Below are positions 35,162-45,905 of a stretch of DNA of 64,000 nucleotides, one piece after another. Under the pieces are notes generated by a model, which searched no databases, was not told where the DNA came from, and was given only the letters and a program-made list of their open reading frames with translations. The DNA lies in contig NC_084460.1 in the NCBI RefSeq assembly GCF_027409185.1, positions 63,748,501-63,812,500 on the forward strand, read 5' to 3'. Position numbers and translations under genes: made by a program. The stretch's first letter is position 1; every line of letters starts with the position of its first letter. Source of the DNA: Cynocephalus volans. Taxonomy: Eukaryota; Chordata; Mammalia; Dermoptera; Cynocephalidae.

Positions 35162-35820
35162 TGTGGTTTGAATGGTTTAGTCTCTTCAAAATTCATGTTG
35201 AGACTTAATCCTTAGTGGGAAAGTATTAAGAAGTGGGACCTTTAGGGGGTGATTATTGCCCTTGTAAAAGGGCTTGCGGGAGCCTGTTTGGCCCTTTTTG
35301 CTCTTCCATCATGTGAGAATGCAGCAAGAATGTGCTATCTTGGGAGCAAAGAGCAAGGCTTAACCAAACACCAAATCTGATGGCATTTTGATCTTGGATT
35401 TCCAAGCCTCCAGAACTATGAGAAATTTATATTACTTATACAGTAGTCCCCCTTATCCATGGTTTCACTTTCCATGGTTTCAGTTACCTGCAATCAACCA
35501 TGGTCCAAAAATATTAAGGTATTTTGAATGCAAGAAAGGGAGAGGGCACATTCAGATAACTTTTATTACAGTATATTACTATAACTTCTGTTTTATTATT
35601 ATTATTGTTAATCTTTTACTGTGCCTAATTGGTAAGTTAAACTTTTTTATGGGCATGTATGTGTAGGAAAAAAATCATAGTATACATAGGGTTTGGTACT
35701 ATCTTCAGTTTCAAGCATTCACTGGGGGTCTTGGAACATATGCACTATGGGTAATAACGGACTACTCTAAATTATCTATTCAAAGGTATTCTGTTATAGC
35801 AGCCCACGTGGACTAAGATA
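35162..35820 (+). mobile_element. MaLR-type LTR split by a Tigger element
   Basis: The outer parts (35162-35440 and 35768-35820) read as one MLT1/MST-type LTR: AAAATTCATGTTGAGACTTA, CTTGGATTTCCAAGCCTCCA, GAACTATGAGAAATTTATAT, then after the insertion GGTATTCTGTTATAGCAGCC and GGACTAAGATA. Confidence 0.75.
35441..35767 (+). mobile_element. Tigger-type MITE nested in the LTR
   Basis: It starts CAGTAGTCCCCCTTATCC and ends GGTAATAACGGACTACTC, so the termini are inverted repeats, with TA duplications (35439-35440, 35768-35769) as for Tc1/mariner-Tigger elements. The interior is short and non-coding. Confidence 0.8.
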
Positions 35821-36244
35821 CATTACCCATCAAACCTATTTCTAAGTATTCACTTTAGAAAAAGGAAAACATTTACACAAATACTTATATACTTGTACAA
35901 TGTTTATAGCAGTTCTTTTAATAATTGCCCCAAATTGGTAACAACCAAAACGTTCTCCAGTTGGGTGAATAAATAAAAAGCCTGTGGTACATTGTTGTAA
36001 TGAAATACTAATCAGGAATAAAAATAAACACATGCAGCAAATTGGATGAATTTAAGGCACTATCTTAAGTCAAAGAAGCCAAAGATTACATATTAATGAC
36101 ATTCCTGAAGAGAGAAAAAATAGTGATAGTTATAGGTGGAGGGAGGATATGACTGCAAAAGGATAGAATGGAGAAGCTTTGGGTGGTGATGAAACTCTTC
36201 TGTATCTTGATTGTGGTGGCTACCATAGGAAACTATACATGAGA

Positions 36245-39200
36245 GTATTTCAGAAAGTTTATGGAAAGATTAGTATTATGTTTTAAATCTATTTTTCCAC
36301 AAATTTTTTGAAGTCCCTGTGTACATGTATTAAAATTCATAGAAATGTATCCTGCAAGTTTACAGAATTAATTTATTCTAACAGATTTTTGGTGCACTTT
36401 AGGGTTTTCTATATAGGAGATTATATCATCTGCAAAAATTTTTTAATACTTTTTTGATTTGGATGCTTTTATTCGTTTTCTTGCCTGACTGCTCTAGCTA
36501 GGACCTTCAGTACTGTATTGAATAGAAGTGGTGGTTGTGGGTATCCTTGTCTGGTTTCTGGTCTTAGAGAATAAACTTTCATCTTTCACCATTCAGTATG
36601 ATGCTAGCTGTGGGCTTGTCATATATGGCCTTTCTTCTGTTTAGGTACATTGCTTCTATACCTAATTTGTTACAAGTTTTTACCACATACGTATATTGAA
36701 TTTTGTCGAATGCTTTTTCTGCATCTATTGAGATGATCATGAGTTTTACCCTTCATTCTGTTAATGTGGTAGGTGTATTACATTTACTGATTTGCATAAT
36801 GTTGACACATTGTTGCATCCCAGGAATAAATCCTACTTGATCTTAGTGTATTATTCTTTTGATGTGCTGTTGACTTCTGTTTGTAAGTATTTTGTTGAGG
36901 ATTTTCGCACCTATGTTCATCAAAGATATTGGACTCTTTATTTTTTTTCTCCTGTACTGTTCTTATCTAGCTTAGGTATCAGTAATTCTGGACTTGTAAA
37001 ATGAGTTTGGAAGTGTTTCTACCTCTTTACTTTTTTGGAAGAGTTTGAGAAGGATTGGAGTTAATTCTTCTTTAAATATTCGTATTCACCAGTAAAGCCA
37101 TCATGTCCTAGCCTTTTCTTTGTTGAGAGGTTTTTGGTAAGTGATTCAATCCCCTTACCTGTGATTGGTCTGTTCAGATTTTCTGTTTCTTCATGATTCA
37201 GTTTTGGTAGGTTGTATGTTTTTAGGAATTTATCCATTTCTTGTAGTTTATCCAATTTATTGACATATAATTGTTTGTAGTAGTCTCTTATGATCCTCTG
37301 TATTTCTGTGGTATTAATTGTTATATATACTTTTTTCATTTATAATTTTATTTGTGTTTTCTCTTTTCTTAGTCTAACTGAAGGTTTGCCAATTTTATTT
37401 CTTTCCCCAAAACCAACTCTTACTTTTTTGATCTTTTGCATATTTTTTTAGTTCCTATTTTAGTTATTTTTGCTCTTTTCTTTATTATTTTATTCCTTCT
37501 CCTAAATTTAATTTAATTTGTTCTTTTTTCCCTAATTCCTTGAGTTGTAAAGTTAGGTTGTTTTTTTGAGATTTTTTCCCCCCCTGAACCTAGGTGTTTA
37601 TTGCTACAAACTTCCCTCTTAGAAGTTTTTGCTGCATCCCATAAGTTTTGGTGTGTTGTATTTTTGTTTTCGTTTTTCTCAAAATATTTTTTTGATTTTC
37701 TTTTTGGTTTTTTCTTTGAACCCTTGTTCAGAAGTGTATTGTTTAATTTCAACATATTTGTGAATTTTCTAATTTTCCTCGTTATTTCTTTGTAATTCTA
37801 TTGTGGTTGTTAAAGGTACTTGATAGGATTCCAACCTTAATTTGTTAAGATTTGTTCTGTGGCCTAGCTTATGATCTATACCAGAGAGTGTTTCATGTGT
37901 GCTTGAGAACAATATGTATTCTGCTGCCATTGGATGCAGTGTTCTGTGTGTGTCTGTTAGATATATTTAGTCTACAGTATAGTTCAATTCCAATGTTTGT
38001 CTATTGATTTTCTGTCTGGATGATCTATCCATTGTTGAAAAGTGGGGTATAAAGTCTCCTACTATTATTGAATCACTTTCTATTTCCCTCTACAGATCTG
38101 CTAATATTTGCTCCATATATTTAGGTGCTTATTGTGATAGTTCTTTTTTTACTTAGTCTATTTTGTTTTTATATAAGTATAGTGACACCCTGCTATCTTT
38201 TGGTTGCCATTTGCATGGTATGTCTTTTCCCATCCATTTACAATTGTTATGTCTTCCTGATGAATCGGCCTCTTTATCATTACAGTATGATCTTCTTTGG
38301 CTTTTAAAACAGTTTTTCACTTAAGGTCTATTTTCCCCCCTGTGAAGGTATAGCCACTTCTCTCTCTTGGTTATGATTTACATGGAATATGATTTCCCAT
38401 CCCTTTACTTTTAGCCTATCCGTGTCTTTAAAGCTAAAGTAAGTAACTTGTGGGCAGTATATAGTTGAATCTTTTAAAAAATCTATTTAGCCATTTTATG
38501 TCTTTTGATTGGATAAATTAATTCAATTACATTTAAAATATTTATTGGTAAGTTAGAACTTACTACTGTCATTTTTGTTGATTATTTTCTGACAGTTTGT
38601 AGTTCCTTTTTTTCATTCTTACTCTCCTGCTGTCTCCTTTTGTGATTTGAGTTTTTTAATGGTATAATTTGATTTCTTTCATCCTTTTTTGTGTATCTAC
38701 TATAGAGTTTTTTTGTGTGTGTGGTTACCATGAGGTATACAAAAACATTTTATAACAGTCTATTTTAAGCTAACTTTAACAAGTTAACTTTACTGCATTT
38801 CAAAACTTTTTCATTTCTCCTCCCCTATATTTTTTGTTATTGATGTCACAATTTATATCTTGTATATGTCACATATCCTAAAAATATTATAGTTATCTTG
38901 ATACTTTTGTCTTTTAACTTTTATACTAGAGTTACACATGATTCATGCACCATCATGACTGTATTAGAGCATTCTGAATTTTACTATAGTCTTACCTGTA
39001 CAATGAGTTTTATACTATAAAAACAAACTGTATACCTTTTCTACTCTCAGGTCTCAACACAAAACACTTCTTTTCCCAAATGCATGGGTTTTTTCTCCCG
39101 TCCTGCTGACGAATTCTCTGACACCAGTTGGGTGCCCTACAATTCAATTCAATTCTGACACTAACTGGAGTTAGTGTAGAGCCCTTAATGGGCCTAGTTC

Positions 39201-40125
39201 CTTATTACTGCCACTCACTTGAGATAACAGTCATATGTAGCAGGTTTCTGGGTTACCTACAACTTCTGTTTGACTTGGCTACAAATTGGAGGTTCCCATG
39301 ACCCTCTTCTCAGGTTCAGTGTGCTTGATTTGTTTTATTTGCTTGATAAGAGCAGTTCATAGAACCCAGGAAAACAATTTTCTTACTATTTATGATTTAT
39401 TACAAAAGATATTTTAAAAATTACTAATGAATGGTGAGATAAAGAGATACATAGGGTAAGATATGGCAGGGTTCCTTGTTTAGGAGGTCCATCCCCATGG
39501 AGTTGGGATGTGCCATCCTTCAGGCATGTGGGTGTGTTCTAGTTTGCCAACCCAGAAGCTTGCCAAACCCCATAGTTCAGAGATTTTTATAGAGTCTTCA
39601 AGGATTTTTATAGAGGCTTCATCACATAGGCATAGGCATTTATTAACTCAGTCTCCAGCCCCCTCCCCTTCCTGGAGGATGAGTGGGGTTGGGGGGGGCT
39701 GAAAGTTCTGAGCTTCAAATCATGGCTTGGTCTTTCAAGTGACCAGCCCCTATTTTGGAGCCCAACAAGAGTAGTCTCATCAGAACAAAAGACACTTTTA
39801 TCACCCAGGAAATTCCAAGTGATTAGGAGCTTTGTGTCAGGCAAGGTCAAAGACCAAATAGGACAAAAGATACTCCCAGCATCCTCATTGCTGAGAAATT
39901 ACAAGGGTTTTAGATGCTCTGTGCCAGGACTGGGGATGAAAAACAAATTATATTTCTCATTACAAATCACAATACCATGTATACTTTCATGTTGTTAGTG
40001 TCCTTTTGTTTCAACTTGGAGTATTTCCTTTAGCATTTCTTGTAAGATATGTCACTGAATTGATTATAAAATGTAATCTGATGTTGCTTGGATGATAAAT
40101 GAATCCATGCAGAATAAAAGTCAGG
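36245..40125 (-). mobile_element. L1 (minus strand), split by an ERV LTR
   Basis: Antisense ORF2 runs from the RT region (36340) through the endonuclease end and ORF1 side (38.9 kb), and resumes at 39980-40125 (CATTTCTTGTAAGATATGTC, the ORF1-region antisense block). The 37061-37339 minus frame holds [20 protein letters not shown], a typical ORF2 segment. Dead. Confidence 0.78.
39015..39978 (-). mobile_element. ERV LTR inserted in L1 (minus strand)
   Basis: On the minus strand it begins near TGTGATTTGTAATGAGAAAT and includes ATGAAGCCTCTATAAAAATC (TATA-like), TTGTAATAAATCATAA (polyadenylation signal) and a TGAATTGTAGGGCACCCAAC end region. This is the U3-R-U5 order of an ERV LTR. L1 text is interrupted cleanly at TATAC on both sides. 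Exact edges and family are uncertain. Confidence 0.6.
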
Positions 40126-40641
40126 GTTGGGGGAGTGATATTGCTGGAAACCCTATGTGGAGGAGACAGTGATTCAGGACAAGTGTATCCTGAGGGCCAG
40201 GGGCAGGAAAGAGGTGGAACGGGGTGAGGCTCCAGAGAGGTTGGATGGATGTTGGCCAATGACTACTAGTGCATAAACCAGGAATAATTAAATCTGAGAA
40301 ATTCTGTTTTCCTGATAGCGGAGACCAAAATTCACGTGGCATGAGCTGGGGAGCCCTATTATTTAGAATTATGGAGGGTTTTGAAAATTTCAAAATACTG
40401 TGGACTAATAATCAGCATATAAAACTCAGTGACTTTCACATTTTTATCTCTAAAATCAAAGTATTTATCTCTTTTTTATTAGCATCGGTAGTCATAATCT
40501 TCTTACTTTCGACCCTGGAAGAGGGAATCCCTCTCCTATTTCTTAGAGTATACTGCATGTCCTTATTTGTTGGGCTGGGGCTACTTTTAAGTGACAAATT
40601 GGACAAGACTGGAGTCCCATGGTTTCTTTCTTCTTTCTCAG
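40126..40641 (+). other. Intron 1 end, unique sequence before exon 2
   Basis: No repeat recognised. It ends in a good polypyrimidine tract and acceptor. Confidence 0.4.
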
Positions 40642-40712
40642 ATTTGCCACCTTAGTGCTTGGACTGTGTGAGTGAAAACCCAGTGGCTGAGCTAGTGATA
40701 ATGCAATCACAG
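40642..40712 (+). CDS. ZNF596: ZNF596-like exon 2: 5' UTR plus start codon (residues 1-4)
   Basis: The exon is preceded by a pyrimidine-rich acceptor (TTCTTTCTCAG) and followed by a GTGAGT donor at 40713. The ATG is at 40701 and encodes MQSQ, ending in phase 0. Joined to the KRAB exon it gives MQSQESMTFED, the classic N-terminus of KRAB zinc-finger proteins. The in-frame Met inside the KRAB exon (42366) is a less likely start, because the upstream exon and its splice sites fit the family pattern exactly. This small coding piece would be missed by ORF scanning. Confidence 0.75.
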
Positions 40713-42359
40713 GTGAGTAGAGAATTCCTCTTTGTACTGAAAGTGTATCCATCTCTGCCAGCATATGGGCCAGTTTTCCTATTAGCATGGATGTTCTAAG
40801 TGCACACAGGAGTAGTTCAAGGACCTCGGCTCCAGTTAAGATTACCCGGGGGTTTGTAATAGTCATGTTGGATTAAGGGATATTCACGAAGTAATCTTCC
40901 CAGATTTTACTAAGGTATTCAGCCTCTATTAATGCTATGTATTCACAGAAGAGATGCAAAATGTTTTGTTTTTCTCATTGAGCCCATGGCCAAAGAATTC
41001 ACTCATTAACCATGTTATTGGCAGAAATGGGCTTAGGATTGTAGTGAATGCAGGTTGGTGAAGATAAGTGAAAACAGAAAGTTACAGCCCAGTAGGGAGG
41101 CAGATGTTCACCAGATGAGCTCAGTCAATTCAGTGTTACAGGTGCTGGGGAGAGGGCTGTACAGCATTGAAGGGAAAGCAAAGAGAGTTAGGCCAGAGAA
41201 GACAATGAGCAATTATTTATTCATTTTTCTTATTTTAAACTTCTAAAAGTTTTGATAGAATGTATTTATGCTTTTTGAAAAACTTATAAAAAAGAAAACT
41301 AAATTTTGTTATTACCCTTGTCCCCAGTCATGATTTTTTCCTCTTTGTAATCAACCTTTGTTCAAATTTGATAACTGGAAGGCAATGCATAGGGAGTGTT
41401 GTTTCCTTAGTTTTGGCTGTTTATTTAGGTGAAGGAGTATAGGAAATAGAGTAAATTTAAGGCCCTGGGGAAATTTTTGAAGTGTAGAAATCAGAACAAT
41501 TAAGAGGCTTTTTTTACCCTTGAACATAGAGATAAGTTGAAGAAACAAAAGAAACAATGATATCTGGTGTTTGGAAATCACAGAGAAAATTGAGAAAGGG
41601 AGGCCTCAGATGATGGGAAGGGTCAGGATAACACTGTCTTTCAGTATAGAAATTTAGAGCCCCTGGCTTGGCTGCTGACCCACTTATCTTTATTTGTTAT
41701 AATGAACACCTGAGTTGTGTAGAGATGAGAGGCTGCATCTGCTGATCCCAAGTTCTCTATAAAAGTTGTTCAGTCTGCAGAATACTGGACATTGTTTCAG
41801 TGTTCTCAGTCATTTAGTGAATAATATGTGACTTTTATTTGAGAAATATTTGATATATAGGAAGCACTTTACACACTAGGTTATTGGACCTTTCAGAACT
41901 CATAACAGGTCATTAAATTATTTTGTTGGTGAAACTTAGGTCATGTAGGAAAATACCTAACTGTAGTCATATATAAAATATGGCAAATCATGGATACTGC
42001 TTGCCTTGTGCTGAGTCTGTGAATTTACTTAAAGTTGGTGGAGAGGAGAATTTTAATAGCGAATTTCTAAGTGTAAATTTTATAATTTGCATCTAGAATT
42101 ATAATTGCAAGTTCACTGGGAAATCTCCAGATTATGCCACACTTAGTATTTCTTTTTATGGAGTTTTATGTATTTATAATGTATTATGTCTTTGAGTATA
42201 TCTGAAAGTCAGGTAAATGCCCAGGTCAGACTAAGAACAATGTGACTAGAATCCCAAATACTGAACTTTCTGTACACATCACCCTGTCTCTTTGACCATG
42301 CTCCCCTTAATATTGGTAGAGATGGCCTTGCTAGAAGCAGAATGTCTATAATGTTTTAG
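40713..42359 (+). other. Intron between start-codon exon and KRAB exon
   Basis: GT...AG bounded, mostly unique, with no repeat I can name. Confidence 0.5.
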
Positions 42360-43178
<819 letters not shown>

Positions 43179-43271
43179 GCAAACAGCTCTGCAAATCAGG
43201 TGTGCTTTTTCCTTTGAAGCAAGGAGAAGAACTCTCAGAAGGAATAAGTGTTCTGCAAGGCCAGAGTCCAG
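43179..43271 (+). CDS. ZNF596: ZNF596-like exon 4: degenerate KRAB-b/linker (residues 47-78)
   Basis: The exon is bounded by ACAAACAG (acceptor, ends 43178) and GTGAGC (donor at 43272). It is 93 bases long, enters in phase 1 and leaves in phase 1. It encodes KQLCKSGVLFPLKQGEEL followed by SEGISVLQGQSP. The KQLCKS start and the LKQGEEL stretch correspond to a KRAB-b-type box (usual pattern LEQGEEPW), here without the Trp. The residue pattern closely resembles what I recall of human ZNF596, the main reason for choosing that name over ZNF705. Confidence 0.8.
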
Positions 43272-43770
43272 GTGAGCTCCAAGAAGCTGTGTGCTTCACT
43301 AAGAGGAGCAGCCTGGTCAGTGAATGAGTAGGCCCTAAGTGTTACTAAATGAAGATTTCTTAAGTTAGTGTTGTTTCTGAAATGTAGGCAAAAGCATATG
43401 GGAAAAATTCCTCAGGTGTTGTCATTATACCTTGCAGGTATCAATTTTTATTCAAGTGTCTTTCAGTCATTGTCTTTGACTTCAGTGAAGGAAACATTCT
43501 TGTACTTATTGGAGTTAAACTTTCCCATAATGGCCCTTGTCATGGTCCTCTTTGAATATTTTCCTTTCTTTACTTCCCCTACTTGCCATCTTCATTTTAT
43601 TTTTTCTCATGTCCTAGAAATACCAATTGTCCTGTAATTCTCTACTTCCCAGAGTATACTTAGTCATTCTTTCCCTGTCTGTGTGTCAATATTTGAAACA
43701 TACTCAAATGGGCATTGGGTCTGTTTAACATTTTCATTCCCTTCATGACATTCTAAAAAAATTATTTCAG
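43272..43770 (+). other. Intron between exons 4 and 5
   Basis: GTGAGC...TTTCAG bounded, unique sequence. Confidence 0.5.
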
Positions 43771-43853
43771 GTACGGAAGGTTACCCTATAAAACAAGAAA
43801 TGATATCCATGCAACATACCTATAAGAAGGACACATCCACGAATGGTGCAATG
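43771..43853 (+). CDS. ZNF596: ZNF596-like exon 5: linker (residues 78-105)
   Basis: The acceptor is ATTATTTCAG (ends 43770) and the donor GTAAGC (43854). The 83-base exon enters in phase 1 and leaves in phase 0. It encodes TEGYPIKQEMISMQHTYK and then KDTSTNGAM. The HTYKKDTST segment is a lineage marker shared by ZNF596/ZNF705-type proteins (family knowledge). It has no domain of its own and forms part of the spacer between the KRAB box and the fingers. Confidence 0.78.
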
Positions 43854-44316
43854 GTAAGCTTTATGGGTGTGAACCCATTTTTTCCCAAATAGAAACCTTG
43901 AAATGGAATAAGTTAGAAATTGGCAGTTACTTAACAGTACTTAAAGTTGGGATCAAGGCCTTTTTCTGTGGAAAGTTTTGGTTAGTTTGAATTTAGCGAA
44001 AAAATTAACTTGAAGTCAAAATCAACATGAGATCTTATAATAGGACAATTGAATAAATATGACTTTATATCTAAGCTTTGAAATATAATAAAGTCTTAAA
44101 AATAAATCAGATAGCTCTGCCATTGGGATACTACAAAAGAGAAAATCTCTATGCATACAGGTGGGTCATACACCATGTTTAACTATTACAGGAACAATTG
44201 TAACTGGAATCTACCACTGAATGATTACTCTAGAGTTAATATGTAGAGAAATGAATAAAGGATTGAATGAATGTGGGTAAACCTTTAATTGTCTTTCATT
44301 TCTTTCCCCAAAGCAG
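43854..44316 (+). other. Intron before the zinc-finger exon
   Basis: GTAAGC...AAGCAG bounded, unique sequence. Confidence 0.5.
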
Positions 44317-45570
44317 AGATCTCATACTCAAGAGGATTCTTCTGAATGTAATGATTTGGGAGAAGATTTCACTGAACATATTACATTGACTCAAAATGTG
44401 ATGACTCACATGGGAAAGATACACTGTGTAAGCAAAGAATTTGGGAAATCTTTCAGTGACTGGTCATTCTTTAATCAACATAAGGAAATACACACTAGAT
44501 ATAAATCATATGAAAGTCATCTGTGTGGTTATGCCTTTATTCAAAGCTCTTCCCTTAGATCACACAGTACGACTCACCCTGGAGAGATAACATTTGAATG
44601 TCATGTATGTGGGAAAATCTTCAGTAAAAGTTCTAATCTTAGACGACATGAGATGATTCACACTGGACAGAAGCCACATGGATGTCATCTATGTGGGAAG
44701 GCCTTCACTCATTGCTCTGACCTTAGAAAACATGAGAGAACTCACACTGGAGAGAAACCATATAGATGTCATCTATGTGGGAAAGCCTTCAGTAAAAGTT
44801 CGAATCTTAGACGACATGAGGTGATTCACACTAGAGAGAAAGTACATGGGTGTCATCTATGTGGGAAAGCATTCTCTAATTGCTCTGACCTTAGAAAACA
44901 TGAGAGAAGTCACTTTGGGGAGAAACCATATGGATGTCATCTATGTGGAAAGGCTTTCAGTAAATGTTCTTATCTTAGACAACATGAGAGAACTCACAGT
45001 GGAGAGAAACCATATGAATGTCATCTGTGTGGAAAAGCCTTCTCTCATTGTTCTCACCTTAAACAACATGAGAGGAGTCACAATGGAGAGAAACCACATG
45101 GATGTCATTTTTGTGGAAAAGCCTTCACTGAATCTTCTGTGCTTAAACGACATGAGAGAACTCACACTGGAGAAAAACCATACGACTGTCATGTATGTGG
45201 GAAAGCCTTCACTGAATCTTCTGACCTTAGACGACACAAGAGAACTCACACTGGAGAGAAACCATATGAATGCCATCTGTGTGGAAAAGCCTTCAATCAC
45301 TCTTCTGTCCTTAGACGACATGAGAGAACACACACTGGAGAGAAACCATATGAATGCAATATATGTGGTAAAGCCTTCAATAGAAGTTATAACTTTAGAC
45401 TTCATAAGAGAGTTCACACTGGAGAGAAACCATATAAATGTGCTCTGTGTGGGAAAGCCTTCAGTAAATGTTTTAACCTTAGACAACATGAGAGAACTCA
45501 CACTATAAAAACAATAAATGTGGACGATTCTTCAGACATAGCTTCAACCCTAAATACACTAGAGGACTAA
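44317..45570 (+). CDS. ZNF596: ZNF596-like exon 6: C2H2 zinc-finger array (residues 106-522, stop)
   Basis: The acceptor is CCCCAAAGCAG (ends 44316). The reading frame opens with [19 protein letters not shown] and runs to TAA at 45568-45570. Two degenerate fingers come first: residues 142-164 lack the second Cys and 172-192 lack the first Cys. Then 11 intact C2H2 fingers follow (residues 200-500) at a strict 28-residue period, joined mostly by TGEKP linkers, with variants TGQKP, TREKV, FGEKP, SGEKP and NGEKP. The last 21 residues are not finger-like. The assembled protein is 522 residues, close to the length I recall for human ZNF596 (about 504). It should be a nuclear DNA-binding repressor. 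The alternative name is another ZNF705/ZNF596-clade member. Confidence 0.88.
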   Translation, partial: RSHTQEDSSECNDLGEDFTEHITLTQNVMTHMGKIHCVSKEFGKSFSDWSFFNQHKEIHTRYKSYESHLCGYAFIQSSSLRSHSTTHPGEITFECHVCGKIFSKSSNLRRHEMIHTGQKPHGCHLCGKAFTHCSDLRKHERTHTGEKPYRCHLCGKAFSKSSNLRRHEVIHTREKVHGCHLCGKAFSNCSDLRKHERSHFGEKPYGCHLCGKAFSKCSYLRQHERTHSGEKPYECHLCGKAFSHCSHLKQHERSHNGEKPHGCHFCGKAFTESSVLKRHERTHTGEKPYDCHVCGKAFTESSDLRRHKRTHTGEKPYECHLCGKAFNHSSVLRRHERTHTGEKPYECNICGKAFNRSYNFRLHKRVHTGEKPYKCALCGKAFSKCFNLRQHERTHTIKTINVDDSSDIASTLNTLED

Positions 45571-45905
45571 CACATTAAAGAAACATTATGTCTGTAATTG
45601 TGGAAGAAGCTTTAGCCATCATTACTGCTTCACTCAACCTAAGTTAGTTTAAGATGGAGAGATTCCATATGTATTTTATCTGCATGGTACAAACTGTAGA
45701 CACTGAACTGATCATGTACAGCATGAGAGAACTCACACTATAAATCAAATGAATATGGAAGAATCTTTATCCACAGCTCTGTTTAACAAAAGGGGGGAAG
45801 CACATCTCAGAGAAATTCTGTGCTTGTCAACAATGTGGAAATAACCTCATTTATAATTCATCCTTTAAACAATTGAATAAAATCCACAAGAGAGAAACCC
45901 TAACT
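45571..45905 (+). other. ZNF596: 3' UTR containing decayed zinc-finger repeats
   Basis: Downstream of the stop codon, finger-like peptides can be read in shifting frames. At 45584-45651 is VCNCGRSFSHHYCFTQPKLV, a finger with one spacer residue missing. At 45719-45739 is QHERTHT, the end of another finger. Around 45748-45782 is NEYGRIFIHSSV, with Cys changed to Tyr. At 45816-45900 is CQQCGNNLIYNSSFKQLNK and the His-linker. They keep the roughly 84-base spacing of the coding fingers, so they are relics of a once longer array. A possible AATAAA polyadenylation signal is at 45876-45881. Confidence 0.7.

Larger units (their letters stand above)
32545..36240 (+). mobile_element. Second L1 ORF2/3' end (+ strand), interrupted
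   Basis: Decayed ORF2 sense sequence runs from about 32545 to 35155 and resumes at 35821-36240 (the GGTAACAACCAAAACG, GAATAAATAAAAAGCC and GGTGGTGATGAAACTC blocks of the L1 3' part). It is split by a SINE (34433-34587) and by a MaLR LTR carrying a Tigger element. Confidence 0.75.

Noticed and set aside
44599-45501. Regularly spaced repeats that could be mistaken for a satellite or CRISPR-like array
   Set aside because: The 84-base period is the C2H2 finger unit with conserved Cys/His codons; the unit is coding, not spacer-repeat.
44846-45508. 220- and 186-codon frames overlapping the zinc-finger exon on both strands
   Set aside because: They are shadow frames of the 84-base finger repeat; their own 28-residue periodicity copies that of the real frame.
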